Below are positions 62,091 to 64,000 of a stretch of 64,000 bases of DNA, in pieces. Position numbers and translations under genes: made by a program. A model generated the notes under the pieces. The model did no database searches, was not told the DNA's origin, and saw only the letters and a list, made by a program, of their open reading frames with translations. Position 1 is the stretch's first letter. Each line of letters begins with the position of its first letter. This DNA comes from an uncultured Clostridia bacterium (GTDB taxonomy: Bacteria; Bacillota; Clostridia; TANB77; CAG-508). The stretch covers positions 75,379 through 139,378 of the forward strand of contig CAKPQH010000003.1 of assembly GCA_934178475.1 (NCBI GenBank), in the 5' to 3' direction.

Positions 62091-63287
62091 ATGGCAGGAT
62101 TTGATTTAAGAGATCATTTACCATTTTTTTTAGCAATGGGTTTTTTTGATGATTTGCCACATACACCTGTAGTAACAGAAGAGTTATTACAAGAATTTAT
62201 AATAAAAAACTTTTATGAGCATAGTAATGAATATAAAAATGCGTTAAATGATTTAATAAAGACTTTTAATATAAAGAGCTATTCTGAGGATGTGGACCTT
62301 ATTAGTATAAAGCTTGATAAATTACTTGAACATGATGTAAATAAATTCATTGATGCTTGGAAATATATGCTTTTAAAATATGAGCATTTGATATACACAA
62401 GACCTGTAATGGCTAATGAATTAGTTAATTTCTTTTTATTTGGTATTTCTATTACACTTGAAGATGAAGATATAATGAATCATAACAAAATCTTTAAAAT
62501 GATTGAAACAAATACTAAAGTACAAAATATTATAATTAATAATAAATTTATGGATAATAGAGGATTATATAGCTTTTTAGACTATTTGTTGAATAAATAT
62601 GAAAAAACAGATTTCTTTGTTAAAATGTTTAATCAAGCATATAATAACAGAAATAAATATGTAGGATATAATTTTGACTTTAATGCCATAATAAGATATC
62701 TAATATCTTTTGCTACTTCTACTAAAAAGTTGGATGTTTTATTTAATGAGTTCAAAAATAAAAATGTAGCCCCTGAATTATATTCTTTATATGATGACCA
62801 ATATAAAGAGCATTTTAAAGAAGAAGAAATTGAAAGAAGAGAAATAGAAGAAGAAATAAAATATAAAGAACTGCAAAGAGTAAGAGAAGAACAAAGGCTT
62901 GAGGAAAGACGAAAATTCGGAGAGCAAATGAAAAAGAGGGCAGAGGAAAGGAAAAGACTTGAAGAAGAACGCAGAAGAGAAGAAATAGAGTGTGGATTTC
63001 AATATGTTGTAATTGTTGGCATAAATTATGATAATCGTAGAGAAGCATTTGAAAAATTAAAAGTTGATGAAAAAGTTTCTCTAGTTAGAGAACCTGATAA
63101 TAAGTTTGATAAAAATGCAATTAAGGTTATCAATAACAGCAATGAAATGTTAGGTTATGTTGTAAGAAATAAGGCTAATGAAATCGCTCCTAGACTTGAT
63201 AATGGTGAAAAGTGTAATTCTGTTGTTACTGAAATTGAAGATGATATATTTGTTATAAAAGTTGTTTGGAATAAAAATAAAATATGA
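62091..63287 (+). CDS. HIRAN-domain protein with helical N-terminus and coiled coil
   Basis: The 398-residue protein has three parts: an unrecognised helical region (residues 1-235), a highly charged coiled coil rich in Glu, Arg and Lys (residues ~240-300), and a C-terminal HIRAN domain (residues ~303-398). The HIRAN domain is recognised by VVIVGINYDNR, VSLVREPDNKFDKNAIKVI and MLGYVVRNKANEIAP. HIRAN domains bind DNA 3' ends or nucleic acids and are usually fused to helicases or nucleases. Here no catalytic domain is seen. It overlaps the next gene by 4 bases, so they are coupled. Confidence 0.75.
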   Translation: MAGFDLRDHLPFFLAMGFFDDLPHTPVVTEELLQEFIIKNFYEHSNEYKNALNDLIKTFNIKSYSEDVDLISIKLDKLLEHDVNKFIDAWKYMLLKYEHLIYTRPVMANELVNFFLFGISITLEDEDIMNHNKIFKMIETNTKVQNIIINNKFMDNRGLYSFLDYLLNKYEKTDFFVKMFNQAYNNRNKYVGYNFDFNAIIRYLISFATSTKKLDVLFNEFKNKNVAPELYSLYDDQYKEHFKEEEIERREIEEEIKYKELQRVREEQRLEERRKFGEQMKKRAEERKRLEEERRREEIECGFQYVVIVGINYDNRREAFEKLKVDEKVSLVREPDNKFDKNAIKVINNSNEMLGYVVRNKANEIAPRLDNGEKCNSVVTEIEDDIFVIKVVWNKNKI

Positions 63288-63577
63288 TAAAAATTGCGAA
63301 TATTGAAAGTGATTTGCATATAGTTAGAGGTAGGGAAGATGTGAAAAAAAGATTAAATACTTTATATAATAAAAGTAAAGCTAGTAGATTATATAATTTT
63401 TACTGTGCTATTCAGTTAAATGGTCTTATTGATACAAAGAATAGTATGTCAAAATCGAGTTATTATAGAAATATAAAAGAGTTAGAAATTTCTAAAATTG
63501 ATTTTAGTCAAACCTATAAAATAGTTGAAACTAATATGTATTATTTTAATCCTTTTGAGGAAAAAGAAGTAGCTTAG
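63284..63577 (+). CDS. Small protein resembling the C-terminus of gene II/X-type replication proteins
   Basis: The 97-residue protein contains MSKSSYYRNIKELEISKIDF followed by a VETNMYYFNPFEEKEV tail. This pattern resembles the end of phage/plasmid replication proteins of the gpII/X type, where a helix-turn-helix-like SxSxYYR motif precedes an FNPF tail. The catalytic replication domain is absent. The match is from memory and tentative. ATGA overlap with the HIRAN gene suggests the two are translated together. Confidence 0.5.
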   Translation: MIKIANIESDLHIVRGREDVKKRLNTLYNKSKASRLYNFYCAIQLNGLIDTKNSMSKSSYYRNIKELEISKIDFSQTYKIVETNMYYFNPFEEKEVA

Positions 63578-63599
63578 TTGCTACTTCATTATTTTTTTA
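63567..63599 (+). terminator. Intrinsic terminator
   Basis: GAAGTAGC pairs with GCTACTTC across TTAGTT and is followed by ATTATTTTTTT. The stop codon of the preceding gene lies in the hairpin. Confidence 0.85.
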
Positions 63600-63607
63600 T
63601 CATTATA

Positions 63608-63847
63608 TCAGTATTTAAAACAGTAGCTTACAAAGGTTTTGACTACTATCATTTTATAAATAGTAATAATGAAAAAGAGTATAGCAATTTTATTGAAAAG
63701 TGTAAAAAATTATCTTTTTATAATACTGATAATACAGCCGATTATAAAGAAAAGCTGATTACACTTTCGACTTGTGAATATTCTCAAAAAAATAGTAGAT
63801 TAGTTATTGTTGCAAAAAGAAATATAATAGATGAAGAAATAAAATAA
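63608..63847 (+). pseudogene. Sortase B C-terminal fragment
   Basis: The frame encodes SVFKTVAYKGFDYYHFINSN, then EKCKKLSFYNTD, and KLITLSTCEYSQKNSRLVIV ending in AKRN. TLSTC with a following SRLVIVAKR is the class B sortase active site, with the catalytic Cys and Arg. The N-terminal half with the membrane anchor and catalytic His is missing; a terminator directly precedes the fragment and no start codon with a ribosome site is present. It is a relic and cannot be active. Confidence 0.82.
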
Positions 63848-64000
63848 TATTTTAAATTTAAAATCGCACATTATACAAAAATATATATTTAATTTATAAT
63901 TAATAAAACATTAAAATGAAAAAATTTAAAAATTTAATAAAATTTTAAATCTTTTTTATATTTTTTTAGGTTATATTATATGTAAGCTAGTTTATAAAAG
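63848..64000. other. AT-rich intergenic end of window
   Basis: This stretch is almost entirely A and T. I see no gene, hairpin or convincing promoter in it. Confidence 0.6.

Overview
The window is very AT-rich, single-contig DNA from an endospore-forming member of the Clostridia. Sporulation genes are scattered through it: a SpoIIQ-like M23 protein, ylbJ, a SpoVB-like flippase, ytxC, spoIIP, ytvI, yabP and yabQ. A T-box-controlled valS, an RF2 gene with the classical +1 frameshift and strong AGGAGG ribosome sites also fit. UGA is a stop codon here. I saw no rRNA, tRNA or CRISPR array.

Layout. 1-7.9 kb: 3' end of pyrG, a CmpB-type membrane protein, ymdB, T-box plus valS, a tandem pair of unknown small genes that each have their own promoter and terminator, adk, and a membrane-anchored polysaccharide deacetylase. 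8-16.8 kb: a glycolytic cluster gap-pgk-(small membrane protein)-tpiA-gpmI-...-eno, interleaved with a YezG-type immunity protein, a NifU-like Fe-S scaffold and a GGGtGRT protein. 16.9-22.1 kb: a SpoIIQ-like gene followed by a locally duplicated unit. The unit holds two type IV prepilin-like genes whose C-termini are Hint (hedgehog/intein) domains. The duplication junction can be placed at 19438/19439, and each leader contains a decayed small ORF, one copy broken at an (AG)14 tract.

22-30.6 kb, mostly minus strand: ylbJ, a class A PBP, a bactofilin-like exported protein, rlmN (plus strand), a truncated deaminase, a SpoVB-like flippase and ytxC. 30.7-34.9 kb: a ruined prepilin-like gene, then two secreted proteins with NPKTG sorting signals. 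35-46 kb: recJ, relA/spoT, an MBL hydrolase, spoIIP, ytvI, two small unknowns and secA. 46-50.4 kb: a KilA-N relic, a frameshifted sigma factor with a membrane partner, a compact promoter-terminator unit, an M20 peptidase and an unknown exported protein. 50.4-54.8 kb: a TetR-controlled cassette (TetR, LiaF-like, DUF4097, ABC ATPase, ABC permease) behind a perfect palindromic operator. 54.9-64 kb: an amidase-domain protein, prfB, aspartate kinase, yabP-yabQ-divIC, an MFS protein, rho, a HIRAN-domain protein, a small replication-protein-like gene and a sortase B fragment.

Most of the window is housekeeping and sporulation. The unusual part is the prepilin-Hint locus at 17.5-22 kb, with a third relic at 30.7-31.8 kb. 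Secretion-type N-termini are joined there to self-processing domains, and the locus is changing by duplication, frameshift and microsatellite growth. All calls are from reading the sequence; no database search was run.
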